64,000 nt of DNA from Paramoeba atlantica (taxonomy: Eukaryota > Discosea), in NCBI GenBank assembly GCA_977017575.1, contig CDRNVI010000167.1, positions 96,963 to 160,962 of the forward strand. The letters are read 5' to 3'. The position numbers were made by a program, and so were the translations under genes. Positions 10,090-21,950 of the stretch are shown here, in pieces. How positions within the stretch are numbered: position 1 is the first letter of the stretch; each line of letters opens with the position of its first letter. The notes under the pieces are model-generated. The model saw nothing but the letters and a program-made list of their open reading frames with translations. It had not been told where the DNA came from and did no database searches.

Positions 10090-12721
10090 GGATCCAATTC
10101 AGACTGGACAAAAAATAAGATGTTCCAGAGTCACAAAATACAGTGTATAATTCAAGGTTGGTCCAATCAGACAAGGTAACTCAAGAAAGAAATCGAAACA
10201 AAGGATTCTCCACACAATAAGCCAGTAATTTCAAAGAAGATTTCCAGAAAATTCGATTCCTCAATTCAAACAAAGGAATTGGACCACAAAGATTCAAGGG
10301 ATTTCACCAGAATGAATACTGGTTGAAGAAAACTAGACTTCTGGGATGCTCAAAAATCCACAAAATCCAAAAACAGAAGGAGTTTGAAAGGACTTTGTCA
10401 CAAACAGTTCCAATAATGAACAAATCAGAGAAATACAAGAAAGTTCGGCAACTGGAAACAGCACAGAAGGAATCAAAGGAATTAAGAAAAAATAATCCCA
10501 GAAAATCCCAGCAAACAAATGATTATCCAACAGCAATAATCCAAAAATGTCTTATGTTGTCACTCAATTCAAAAGAAAGGGGAACAAGATGCCAGAAACT
10601 CGAAAATTGCCAAGCAGGATGGAATTGTAAGGTTTCAGGGCTGAAAAACAGTGAGAAATTCCAAAACTTCCACTCTAAAACAACAGGAAAGAGTTCAGAA
10701 GAGAGGGGTGTCTTGTTATCTCACTTGGGTAAAGAGCAAACAAGACCACAAAAGAACTCAGTAATCCAAATACAAAAACAGGGAGTCACTCTGGCAGAAA
10801 ATACAAGAGAATATCCAAAACTTGGAGCCCACAGAAAAATGAGAGTCTAGAATAACCAACAAAGGGATTGTTTTTGAAGAAGGTCCAATTCAAGAGAGAA
10901 CTTCAATAAATTTAGAAGTGATTTGTCACCAATACTGACTCAAACAATGCAAGGTTCAATCACAAACTTAGGAAATCAGATGAAATATTTGAGAATCCAA
11001 GAATTGGCTCAAAAATGATTCAGAAAGAATATGATCTCAGAAAGGTCTTTTCTGTCTCACAAAATTCTATAAGAAAGGTTGTCTACAAATTCAACTCAAG
11101 GATGAAGAGGAGAACACACTCAAAATCAGCAGGTTACAAAAGAAAAAATTAGGAATCCTCACAGTCACACAAACAAAACTTTCCAAAATACCACCAAAAC
11201 AGAACTGAGATTGAGGGTAATTTCTTAAGAAATTGTCAAAAGGAGTAACAATGTTTTGCAAATCGCCAAAGAAGTAAGCAGAGAACCAAAAGACCACTAA
11301 AGAAAATGACTTCAAATTTAATTAATTTGAAAATTGGCCAAACAAGGTATTTCTGGAGTGTCACTCAAACAGGCTCAAAAGAGGAGAACAAACTTTTCAA
11401 ATTTGTTAAAAACCTTTTAATGCTAATAGAATTGTTGAAGAACAAAACAAAAACAATAAAGCTACTGAGCAGAGCAATTCAGAAGGTGATTTAGTCAATG
11501 TGTGGTTTTTAAAAATTCCGCAAACAGGGCACAAAACAGTGGGTAAATTTCCAAAAATTATGAGGATTGTTCAAGATGTTTCAAAGATCAACTAAGAACA
11601 AAATAAGAGGAAAGAAAACCATGGAATAGAACTGATCTGGATGACCTTGCTCAGAACTGGCCAAAACAGGGTATTTCTAAAATATTGCTCAAACAACTTC
11701 AAAAAGGGAATAGAACTTCAGAAATTATCAAGAGTCTTAGGTTGCCACTAGAATCATTGAAAAGCAAGAGAAGGGAAGAGAAAACCACTCAAAAGAACAG
11801 TTCAAAACAAGATCCAATCACTGTGGGGAAGTTTTCGAATCTCTGCAAGAACAGGCCCAGAAAGGAGGATAAATTTCCAAAAATTACAAGGATTGTTTGA
11901 AATGTCTTGGAGATTGCCAGGAGACAAAATAAAGGGAAAGAAATCACTGGAGAAAACAAGTCTAAATATAATTGTCTCAAATTGTCCAAAACAGAGGTTC
12001 TTTGAAAATTTCACTGGAACAAGATCAGAATAGGGGATAACCTTCTGAAAAGCCACTTGGTAACTTCCAAACACCTCAAGAGTCACCAACAAACAAGAAA
12101 GGGAAAAGAAACTGTCCAAAAAACAATTCCAAAACACAAAGGGCTCAAAGAGAGAAATCTTCCAAAACACAAGAACTCAAAGAGAGAAATCTTTTAGAAA
12201 TTCCACCAGAACAAGGTCGAAATGAGGAATAAATTTCTAAAAGGTCACCAAAAGCTTCCAAACACTTCAAGAATTGCCCACAACAAAATAGAAGAGAAGA
12301 CTGTTGAGAATACACATCTGAAACACAATTGATTCAAATAAGTCTTTTTGCAAATTCCACAAGAACAAGGTCAAAAGGGGAATCCAATTCAAAATAAGGT
12401 CCAGAGAGAGAATCAAATTCTGAAAATTCACAAGGGACTTTGAATTGTTCTAGTAATCATCAAAAAGCAAGGTTGAAAAGCAAAATCAAAAGAAAACAAC
12501 TTTGAAGCTCAATTGTTTCAAATAAAAGTATTTTTCTTTTTTCAAAGATTCCACCAAAAAAATCAAGAGAAATGAAAAACCAATTTTCGCCATAAAATCT
12601 GGGTCCAAAAACATAAAAGAAACATGGGGAGAAAGGCCCAAAAAATGCACAGCCACTTTAGAAGGAGAAGAATCAAAAAAAGCAATCCTTGATAAATCGG
12701 AGTGCAATCAGTCTCACTGAA
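10090..12721 (-). other. Leader of the deleted Ty3-A element, no gene seen
   Basis: A-rich on the plus strand and complementary to the host-copy leader from about 2405 to 4990, including the degenerate ~165-bp repeats. The 200 bp next to the primer site (about 12540-12721) have no counterpart in the host copy, which has lost its 5' end. Conversely, host-copy repeats before 2405 are absent here. Frames seen in this stretch are not conserved between the two copies, so I call no gene. Confidence 0.7.
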
Positions 12722-12737
12722 GTCACTGGGAGCACCA
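12722..12737 (-). other. Primer-binding site of Ty3-A
   Basis: Two bases after the 5' LTR, the minus strand reads TGGTGCTCCCAGTGAC. It begins with TGG, complementary to a tRNA CCA end, as expected for first-strand priming. I cannot name the tRNA from memory with confidence. Confidence 0.65.
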
Positions 12738-12739
12738 CA

Positions 12740-13363
12740 TGTGAGGAGGGGAGCAGGATCAACAGAGAAAACAAGAGAAAAGAAAGAGAAACAGAAACTC
12801 TGGATCAAAACCTTTATGGAAAAGATCCCCAGCCAACACAAACAGAACAAGAAAACAACAACAAAGAAATAGAAAAGCAAGAAGAAGAACAACAAAAGGA
12901 ATCACAACTGAGAAAAGCACAGAATCGCCAAAACTCAACTCAAATCAGAATCCCAAGTCTACACAGCAACCAAAAAAGGAAGAAAGCAACAAAAGATAAT
13001 GACAACAAAAGAAGAGAACAGAAAGCAAGCAAGGCAAGCCAAAAGATCATAGAGGAAAGCAAAGAGAGAGAGAGAGAGTGACAAGAAAGCAGAAAGAAAG
13101 CAAAAGGCAGCAAAGTGGCAAGAAAGGGGGGAAAAATGCAAACATGAAAACTGAATAAAAAGAGTGCTAAAAATCTCATGATTTTAGCTAAAATCATGAT
13201 AAAATGGTGTGCAGCTGTCTGTGAGGCTCAGGGCTCTCTGAAAGGATTAAAACTCATGATAAAAGGCATCAAGGAAGCTCAGGGAAGGTTCAGGGAGGCT
13301 CAAGGAACTGAAAAGGCACTGAAAGGCACAACTTCCCTGTTGGAAGCAGGTCTCACCCCAACA
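12740..13363 (-). repeat. 5' LTR of the deleted Ty3-A element
   Basis: 624 bp with family ends TGTTGGGG...CTCACA on the minus strand, followed by the primer site. The ancestral CGCGCG reads tgtgca here. It pairs with 8098-8718 and shares the ATTC duplication on its outer side. Confidence 0.9.
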
Positions 13364-13385
13364 ATTCCTCATGGTGGTATTCCTG

Positions 13386-14010
13386 TGTGAGGAGGGGAGC
13401 AGGATCAACAGAGAAAACAAGAGAAAAGAAAGAGAAACAGAAACTCTGGATCAAAACCTTTATGGGAAAGATCCCCAGCCAACACAAACAGAACAAGAAA
13501 ACAACAACAAAGAAACAGAAAAGCAAGAAGAAGAACAACAAAAGGAATCACAACTGAGAAAAGCACAGAATCACCGAAACTCAACTCAAATCGGAATCCC
13601 AAGCCTACACAGCAACCAAAGAAGGAAGAAAGCAACAAAAGATGATGACAACAAAAGAAGAGAACAGAAAGCAAGCAAGGCAAGCCAAAAGATCACAAAG
13701 GAAAGCAAAGAGAGAGAGAGAGAGCGACAAGAAAGCAGAAAGAAAGCAGAAGGTGGCAAAGCAGCAAGAAAAGGGGGAAAAAACGCAAACGCGAAAACTG
13801 AATAAAAAGAGTGCTAAAAATCTCGTGATTTTGGCTAAAATCATGATAAAATGGTGCGCGGCTGTCTGTGAGGCTCAGGGCTCTCCGAAAGGACCAAAAC
13901 TCATGATAAAAGGCATCAAGGAAGCTCAGGGAAGGCTCAGGGAGGCTCAAGGAACTGAAAAGGCACTGAAAGGCACAACTTCCGTGTTGGAAGCAGGTCT
14001 CACCCCAACA
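13386..14010 (-). mobile_element. Solo LTR of Ty3-A inside the host pol gene
   Basis: 625 bp, inverse orientation, flanked by CCTG (13382-13385 and 14011-14014), a 4-bp duplication. Removing it together with the neighbouring minus-strand element rejoins the host frame. The CGCGCG site reads tgcgcg here, so only one CpG is lost and the insertion is relatively young. Confidence 0.92.
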
Positions 14011-15575
14011 CCTGTTCCCTTCTTTGTGAAAAAAAAAAAGGAAACTGTCATTGCAAGCGTGGTTCCCAATCCTCAACCTGTTGCTTTTCTTTACCCACAA
14101 GCTGTGAAAATCCCACCCTGTTCAAGAAGAGTTGTGAAATTAAAAGTTTCTGAAAAAAAGTCCAAAGATACAAATTACCAAGGTGAAAGTGATGGTTATG
14201 TTATGCCAGTCCATAGATATTGTTGAGATCTCGTACTCCAAGAGGGCCTAGTAAGAATCCTTGCTTTCGAGAAGTTTGATTGGACAATTCCAAGCCAATT
14301 GCTTGTGTTGTTTATTGTGAGAAAAGTGATTTTGACAACATCATAATTACTGAGATCCCAAACTCCAATCTTTTCCAAGAGTGCACCCCTAAGTCCATTG
14401 ATGATCTCAATGAGACTAGTTCCATTGATGATTTCAAGAATTTGAAGAGTGTAGTGGCAGAAGATGATGATGAAATGACTTTGGAAGATACCAATATTTT
14501 GAATGCAATTCTTGTCAAAAGAGCCACTACTGCCAGAGATAGGAGTGACAAGGGTGTCACAAAGGAAGAATTGAAAGATTTTCATGCTGATTTCCCAAAG
14601 ATCTTAAATGAATTCAAACTGGAGGGTTGTGTTTTGAAGCCTGACAAGTTGAAAAAGTTGATGCAAACCTTGATGGACTATGAAGATGTTTGGACTAAAC
14701 AAGAAAAACTCCAAAGAACAACCTTAGCTGAACACCCAATCGAGGTGGAACCTGGCACCCAACCAATCTGAGAAAGAGTGAGGAAGATGACTTTCACTCA
14801 AGACCAATTGATTCATGGCCATATTTTGGCTATGCACAAAAGAAATGTGATTGAACCCTCAAACTCTCCCTGATCAGCCCCAATCCACTTGGTTGATAAG
14901 AATGGAAAAATTTGATTTTGTATTGACTATCAACACCTCAACAAAGTCATCAAGAAAGATACCTATCCTTTGCCTAGTTTGAATGATATTTTGAACACCT
15001 TGGGGAATGCAAAATATTACTCAACTGTCAATCTGAGCTTTGCTTTCTGGTCCATTCCAATCAGTAAGGAAGATAGAGAGAAAACTGCTTTCATTTCGAA
15101 ATATGGTCTTTGGCAGTGGATCAGTATGCCTTTCAGTTTGACTAACACTCCTGCAACTCAACAAAGATTTATTGAGAAAGTCTTGGATGGAATGCTTTGG
15201 GATTGTTGTATGGTTTATGTTGATGACATTGTTATTTTCTCCCAAACAGAAGAAGAGTACATCGAAAAAATCAAACAATTGCTCCAGAGATTGCAAGATG
15301 CAGGCCTTACAGTGAATACTAAGAAATGTTCATTTGCTCAACCTGAATTTGAGATTCTTGGACACATCTGTTCTGGTGATGGTGTTTCTCCAAATCCTAA
15401 GAAGGTGTCTGCAATTCTTGATTACCCAATGTCAGAGGATCAACCTGCCTTGCACTGATTTTTGGGACTTGTTATCTGAGTTGCAAAATTTATTCAGAAT
15501 ACTTTATCAAAAACAATTAATCTCCAGAAGTTGTTGCATGGGAAAGAGCCTTTCAAGATGGAAGAAGATCACATT
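14011..15575 (+). pseudogene. Ty3-A pol: RT domain
   Basis: One frame (14280-15458) holds the pre-RT spacer, then FCIDYQHLN (about 14920), STVNLSFAFWSIPI (about 15021) and MVYVDDIVIF (about 15210). This is the standard order of a Ty3 RT, with the YVDD box intact. The first catalytic aspartate, expected in the motif before LSFAFW, is Asn at 15030-15032 (gtc-aat), which fits a CpG to CpA change. In-frame TGA stops lie where Arg is normal, for example just before FCIDY. RT copies element RNA into DNA. The frame is split at 15575 by a LINE and resumes at 21855. Confidence 0.85.
15480..15575 (+). repeat. Left copy of the 96-bp target duplication around LINE-A
   Basis: Identical except for a few bases to 21855-21950, beginning gttgcaaaatttattcag and ending agatcacatt. 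It is host pol sequence present once in an intact element. Confidence 0.9.
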
Positions 15576-15678
15576 AAAAAAAAAAAAAAAAAAATAGGAG
15601 GTTCAAGATACAATTGTCTGAATTTTCTATCTTTTGTTGTAGTGTGTATTCTTGTGGCTGGTTGCTACAGAAAATATT

Positions 15679-17684
15679 ATGGAAACCTCTTCACCCAGTG
15701 TAAAGGAAGGAGAGGGTTTTCCTGCCAGAAACACCTGGTCAGGACAAGCAGATAGTGAATCATTTGCTCAAGTTGTTAAAAAAAGTGAAAGAAAGAAAAG
15801 ACCTCTTGAATCCAAGGAAGGCTTTCCAGCCTCCAAAGGTCTCAGCGATGTGTTACACAAGATCGATCAAAACATTAGTTGTGTGTCTGAACCCAAAAAC
15901 TGTTATTGGAGCCAAGTCAAGATCAACAAAGTTAGTGGGATCACTGGATTTTAGACCAGGACTTTCCAACTTCAACAAGGTTATCAAAGTGATTGAAAAT
16001 GTGACTTCTCTAAAAGGAAAGATTTTTGTGAACATCAAGCAGGGCCATTTTGTGATCTCAGCACTTGAGAACATGGATGCTGCCAGTGTAGAAAAAGAGT
16101 TTTTGAACAAAGGTGATGAATTGGCAAAAAAACTCAAGAAATCTTTTGTCTGGAGGAACAATGAGGATGCAAAATTGTGGGGGCTCAAAATCAGGGTTCC
16201 CTTTGAAGCCAAGGGTGTGGAGTGGATCCAGAATCTTTTTGCTGGCCCAAATTCTCTTTTGAGACATAACTTGAAAGAAGTGGTTCAAATAGCCCAGAAT
16301 TGTATTGTTTTGGTTTACACCCAAATTCCCATTAACCTTGTCTGTCTCATTGCCCACACCAAGGGGTGGTTGGGGATTAGTTGAAGGAGTCCTCTCATCC
16401 TGTACCCCCCTTGGTAAAACTGGTGAGTCTATGGTGGTGGGCCCTGAGAGAATAGATCAAACTCCCCCCAAGTCACAAGCTTCTAAGCCTTCTGAAGGTC
16501 TCTCCCCCATTGGTGTTAAAAAAGATGGCTCAAATTTACCTGCACATAATTCTGGTGGCCAAGGGTTGGTGTTTTGTTCATTTAATGTTATTCCTGCTGA
16601 ACCTACCCCTCTGAAGGGCCCCCCTCCTGTGAAGAAGAGCCATGAAGCTGTACCCAACAACTTCAAAGTACCTTCTTCCACAACTAAGGGATCAGCTGTC
16701 CAAAGGAGTTCCTCTGTGGGTCCAGTTAAGCATGATGCTGCAGCTCTGATTAAGATGAGTTCGTTTTCTCCCATTGGGACCAAAACCTCTTCTAAAATTA
16801 AAACATTAAATGGGATCAGCAAACAAGTTAGTGGATTCTCAGTGCCTCACATATTACCAGCCCAGTGATCACAAGCTCAACCAAAAAAGAAGGGTACCCG
16901 AACATCAGTGAACACATGTTCCAACCCAGTAGTCTCTTCCTTTAAGTCTGTTTCTTCACAACCAAAAGAGACTGTGGACAAGTCAAGAAATTGTGCTGGT
17001 TCTGTGATCCAGAAGAAGGAGAACAGAAGAAGCCAACCTGTTTCTGGCCCTGCTTCTATCTTCATCAACAAAGAAGATTTACCAGTTGAAAATGGATTGG
17101 TGGAGGAACCTGACAATAGAAGGGAGGTGAAATCAATGTTAAAGAAATTGAACCTGAACATCAAATGGGCAAGCACAACTGAGGATTTTGGAAGAGTTTA
17201 TGAGGGGTTGGAGAATGACTCAATTTTCCTAAAGGATAGAAGATTAAGGTGTCAAGCTTTTTATTTGGTTGAGTACCTTGTGAAGACAGGATGCACTAAG
17301 AGGAAAAAGGGCAGATCAGAAGAGGTGATTAATGTTAGAGTAGGGTGGGAAAAAGGAAAGAATGAGAGTGAAGAGGAAAAAGGAAAAATATTGCAAAAAA
17401 AAAGAAGAATCACATAAGAAAAGGAGAGTGGGGAAAGAAAGTCAGTGAATTTTCCAAATGAGGAAGGGGTGGGTGTTGTTCATCCACTTATGGAAAAACC
17501 CAAGGAAAGAAGTGGTGGTGTCCAAGACAGTGTCCTCTTTTCTTTTTCGTTTGAAGAGTCAGATATGAGAGTGGAAGGAGAAGAGGAGGAAGAGGGGGAG
17601 GCTATGGAGATCAAAACAAACAAGGAGTTTGCCAGAACAACCCAAGCAAGGAGAGAGAGTGAGGGAGGGAAGTTAGTTGTTTAA
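15679..17684 (+). pseudogene. LINE-A ORF1 (nucleic-acid-binding protein)
   Basis: The start METSSPSVKEGEGFPARN (15679) is plausible. The frame shifts near 15950 to one reading KIFVNIKQGHFVISALENM and then WRNNEDAKLWGLKIRVPF (to 16384). It shifts again near 16370 into a long Pro/Ser/Lys-rich frame to about 17684. The middle block is conserved in LINE-B (30493-30921: WRINHNAHLWRIKIKLPY), so it is a real ORF1 domain, possibly RRM-like. The C-terminal part is highly charged. ORF1 proteins package LINE RNA. Two frameshifts and scattered stops show decay. I cannot place the ORF1/ORF2 boundary with certainty. Confidence 0.65.
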
Positions 17685-17744
17685 AAAAAAAACACACAAA
17701 AACACAAAAACACAAAAACACAAAAACAAAAAAAAAACAAACAA

Positions 17745-20700
17745 ATGATGACTAAACTCAGGAAGAAGAAGAATAAGAAGAGAAAGGAAAAGGGATTGGT
17801 GGATATTAGAAGTAGCTTTGGTGTGGGCCCCCAGGTAGCTCCTCCCCCAACAACAAACTTACCTAATGTATCCCAGTCAGAGTGCCTCCCCCCAGGTTCT
17901 CCAAGTGAGCCTGGAGTTGACCCCTGTGATAGGTTCTCAGCTAATTTAAGTGAGAGTGATGAATGTAGGTTTCCTGATGTATGTGTTATTTCCTGAAACA
18001 TGAATGGGATTCAAAATTTCAAAAAATTGAGAACCCTTCAGAAGATGGCTGGGAGTTGTCAGCCTCTCTTCATTTTGATTCAAGAATCTCACTCTGATTT
18101 TGAATATGACTTCGATCTCATCAGGAACCAATTGAGGAAGTATATCTGGTTGAGAGACAATTTCTCTGGAAAGAGGAGGGGTCTGCTCATTGGAGTTAGG
18201 TGGATGGAGGGGGTGAAAGAGATTTCTCCCTGTTTCTTTGACCAGACCATGAGTGGATTATTTGGTGTCCATGTGACTATTGGATTGACAAACTATTCTG
18301 TCCTGAATATATACTGTCACCCTGACCTCAAAGTAGCCACCATCTTGCAGGAGGCTGCTCAATTCTTCAGTCAGAACCCCAGGAGCATAAATATCTTTGG
18401 GGGTGATTTCAATTGGGATGTGAAGGAAAAACAGATGGGGGAAATTGAAAAGTGTTGTGCTTCTCTCTGTATGTCATGCTTGAAATGGGATGAACCCACC
18501 CATTATAAAGGGAAGTGTATCGACCATATCTTCTTCTTGTCCAAGGCTCCATTAAAACTTTTGTTTATCAATGCCATCCTGTCTGGCTTCAAAGATCATG
18601 CACTGCTGATTGGAGGATCCTTGTTTAAGGAATGGGAGATTCGGATGAATAAGAAATCCATCCCTGAGTATCTGATTAATGACCATGGGTTCATCAACAC
18701 TCTTATTAAGAGGATGGGTACCTTCTCCAAGGGTGATGATCCCAATGAGTATTTGACCAGATTTAAGACCACAGCTTGGGAATTAGTTCCCTACTGGAGA
18801 GAGAGAAACACTAAGGCAGCATTGTTTAGAGAACTGTGGAAGATCCAATCTCTTGTAAGATTCCTTTGCAATTCTCACATTCTTAGAAAATCTACTGTCC
18901 AGAGGCCATATTCTTCCCTTGAAATGGGTCTGTTGGACCAGGCCTCCCTTGGTTGGAAGGGTCTGAAGGAAGGGAAGTCATGGAGGAGAGGAATAATCCC
19001 TAGAATGATTTCTGCAGTGCTCAAGAAGATTGAATGTATTGAAGGACAGTTGGGGATCTTTATTGACAGTCACCCTGCAAGGCCTAAAGCGAGATCATCC
19101 CTAAGGGTTAAAGGAATTGTTGTGGATGGGGTTATTTCCAGAGATAATGGTGTGGTCCAGAAAGCAATTAAAGAATTTTGGGGGAATCTTTTGGGCTCAG
19201 TGAGGCCATACAATAAGGACTCTCTCCAGAAGTTGATTGAGAACCATAAACCTCAGTTTCCTAAGGTTGATTACCATGTTGTTGATGGGGCCAAGGTTGA
19301 TAAACTGCTGTGACAGTGCAATAATTCAAGTGCTGACCTAGATGGTATCCCCTTTGCTCTCTACAGAGTGACAAGTGAACAACTGTGTGATATGTGGTGT
19401 GAACTTATCCAGAGAGCTGGGGAATCAATGGATTTCTCTGAGTTGTTTGGGGAGAGTCAACTTGTGTTATTACCTAAGATTGAGAATATTCCTCATCTTG
19501 ACCAATTTTGACCAATAAGTATTACCAATTCTGATTACCAGATTGTGATGAGATATTGGGCCAAATGGCTGATGGAGAGTGCCAGAGAGGTGATTTCCCC
19601 TGAACAAAATGCTATATTTGCTGGAAGGTCCATTGATAATGCAGTGGAATTGATACATGATGGGTTTATGGAAGCAGTGGCAGAGGGCAAGAACATGACC
19701 ATCCTCCAAACTGATTTCTGTAAGGCCTATGACTATGTTACCTGTGAAGCCCTTATGGAGTTGCTGGTTGGGTTGAATGCTCCACCCCAAGCCCTTGAAG
19801 TTGTATCTAAAGTTCTGTGAGAGTCAGATACATGGCTTCCAACTGTAGGATCGAATGATAAGACACAGAAGGAAGCCATCAAGAGCCAGACTGGTGTGTG
19901 ACAAGGCTGCTCCATTTCACCTCTTTTGTTCATTATCTTTTTGATGTTTTGTTGGTTAGTTTGAACAATGGGGGTGACCTTGAGAAGCTTGCTGGGTTCA
20001 TGGATGACTTAGCCCTTCTCCTTCACAGGGTCCAATCCATAAATTCCTTGACTTCTATCTTCCAAGAATATGAACAAAGAACTGAAGTCAAACTCAACTA
20101 CAACAAATGTTTTGTATTGTCAACTGAAAAATTCTCTCCTGTGGGCCCTTGAGCTGAAATGTCTTCAGTTAATTATTTGGGAGAGGAGACTGTGTACTTG
20201 GGAGTTACAATTTCTTGAAGAATGAACCCAACTAAAGACTGGGAAGGAGTGATCAAGAAAATGCAGAAGGTTGGAACAGCAATTAAGCAAAAGAAAGGCA
20301 GCTTCAATGAGAGAGTCCAGATGATTAATACTTACCTTATTCCTTGTATGGGTTATTTGGCAAGATTCAAGCTTATCTCAAAAGCTATCTCCTCAAAGAT
20401 GTGGAAGGCCATTTGTTCAGCCTTAGGCGCATATGCAAATCTAAAGTCCTGTGTAATGACCTCCCTTTGTCCCCCTTTCTTTGAAAAACCTCAAGTTAGA
20501 CACCCTATTCTGTTTAACTGGGCTCTGCTGATATCAAGGAAACCTCTCCAAGATCATTATAGGAATCCATTGTCCATTGGGGCCATGAGGATTGATGCTT
20601 TGGAAGCTAGCAGTGCTATCTTAGAACAAGTGAGGATGGGCTCCAAAACCAAGAGATCCTTCTCTCTCCTCTCTCAGAACATTTCTGTGGGAGTGGAGAA

Positions 20701-21709
20701 TTTCTATGTGGGGGATGGGTGCTTGAAATGTGTGATCTATAATTTGTCTCTTCCACAAAGACCCCAGATTAAGTGAAACCTTCTGAAGTTCTTTTTGAGG
20801 GGTCTTCCAACTGTGGATAAGATTGCCCATTTTACATCTGTGAGTCCACTTTGTCAGCTGTGTAGGAAAGCCAAAGAGTTAAGGGTGCACCTCCTTGAAG
20901 GATGTCTGAAAGCTAAGGCAATTTTGAAAACTATTGGGAGGAGATGCTTTGTTTTAAAGATTCCTGGGTGGGAGAGTACTGACTTTGTATGTGGATTTAC
21001 AAACTAGTATCTAAAGAAGGCTGAAGCATCTGCAGTGAGTGCAGCCCTATTAGGCTTGTGGATCACTGTATGTGCTGAAGGTTTGAAGTCCCCAAGCTTT
21101 GCTGTTAAAATTTTTGATGAAATTGCTAAGACAAACAAGATGATCCCCAAACAAACTATAAGAAAGGCTCCCCCCAAAGGTAAAAGAGAAGTGAAACAAC
21201 CAAAGTTCAAGTACCCTGCCCTGCAAGTGTTTTATGATGGCTCTGGGCATGTAGATCCCCATATCAGGGGATCTGGGTATGTGATTATTAAGGAAGGTTT
21301 GAAGGTTGGAGGTGGATTTGAAACAATTCCACTAGGCTCAAATAATTTGGATGAGTTTTTGGGATGCTTAGCTGGTCTACAACAAGTTATTGGTTTTGGG
21401 CAATGTGTAGAGATGGTGGGAGATTGTAAAATTCTGACTGAGGCAGCACCTAAGACAAAACTGATTGATAACTTTGAGCTCAATGAGATCCTATCTGAGA
21501 TCAGAAATATTGTTGAGAGTAAATTTGCCAAAGTAGAGTACACTCAGGTGTATTACGAATTCAACAAGAGGTCAGATGTAATTGCAATGGCAGCAAGTCA
21601 CTTTGAAGAGGATGGGATGGAAGCTGTGTTTGATAGGAACTGGGATCCAAGATTGAAACAACTAGCAACAACCAGTGAGGAATGGATTATTGAGAATTCC
21701 AAGTTGTAG
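17745..21709 (+). pseudogene. LINE-A ORF2: AP-endonuclease, RT, Cys/His knuckle, RNase H
   Basis: Endonuclease (18000-18660): IQESHSDFEYDF, FGGDFNWDVKE, KCIDHIFFL and KDHALL match the DNase-I-like fold. RT: LDGIPFALYR, QTDFCKAYDY (19700) and GFMDDLALLL (about 19994); the active site is FMDD rather than the usual FADD. The Cys/His knuckle CQLCRKAKELRVHLLEGC lies near 20860. RNase H (21220-21600): VFYDGSGH, NNLDEFLGCLAGLQ, MVGDCKIL and NKRSDVIAMAASHF give the D-E-D-D set. A one-base loss near 19925, seen against the copy at 41335, shifts the frame. TGA stops sit where Arg is expected (VxQGC box). The upstream frame ends at TGA 17994 just before ATG 18000, where a conserved Trp is expected. Dead copy. 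Confidence 0.9.
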
Positions 21710-21854
21710 ATGGAACTGTTGGATTTGGATTGGAGCTTCCCTGTGAAGAAAGTTCAGTTTAAGAGGAGGTTTAAGGACAAAGTGATTACAACTAATAATG
21801 TTTACTTCCCAGTACAAGCTGCACTGGGAAGGAAAAATCAGCCTCTTTACCTGG

Positions 21855-21950
21855 GTTGCAAAATTTATTCAGAATACTTCATCAAAAACAATTAATCTCC
21901 AGAAGTTGTTGCATGGAAAAGAGCCTTTCAAGATGGAAGAAGATCACATT
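21855..21950 (+). repeat. Right copy of the 96-bp target duplication
   Basis: Second copy of 15480-15575. From here the host pol frame continues directly into RNase H. Confidence 0.9.

Larger units (their letters stand above)
8098..13363 (-). mobile_element. Internally deleted Ty3-A element with both LTRs and one intact ORF
   Basis: Minus-strand element: 5' LTR 12740-13363, primer site 12722-12737, leader to about 10090, one ORF 9304-10089, 3' noncoding region, polypurine tract 8719-8729, 3' LTR 8098-8718. It is flanked by ATTC on both sides (8094-8097 and 13364-13367). Nearly all gag and pol is missing. The deletion joins gag codon ~45 to the integrase C-terminus at a shared gagattt, seen in the full copy near 5173 and 25374. 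It resembles a LARD-type non-autonomous element but keeps a coding frame. The two LTRs differ at a few percent of positions, nearly all transitions. Confidence 0.9.
15576..21854 (+). mobile_element. Near full-length LINE-A retrotransposon
   Basis: 6.28 kb between two 96-bp copies of host sequence. Order: A-tract (15576-15594), ORF1, ORF2 with endonuclease, RT, Cys-rich knuckle and RNase H, then a short 3' tail. RNase H at the C-terminus points to an I/Tad-like LINE group. There is no poly(A) at the 3' end; the only A-tract is at the 5' end. Stops and at least two frameshifts make it inactive. Domain order and target duplication are clear; the clade is an inference. Confidence 0.9.

Noticed and set aside
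10323-10850. 175-codon frame on the plus strand
   Set aside because: It is antisense to the Ty3-A leader repeats. The matching region near 4150-4700 has no equivalent frame.
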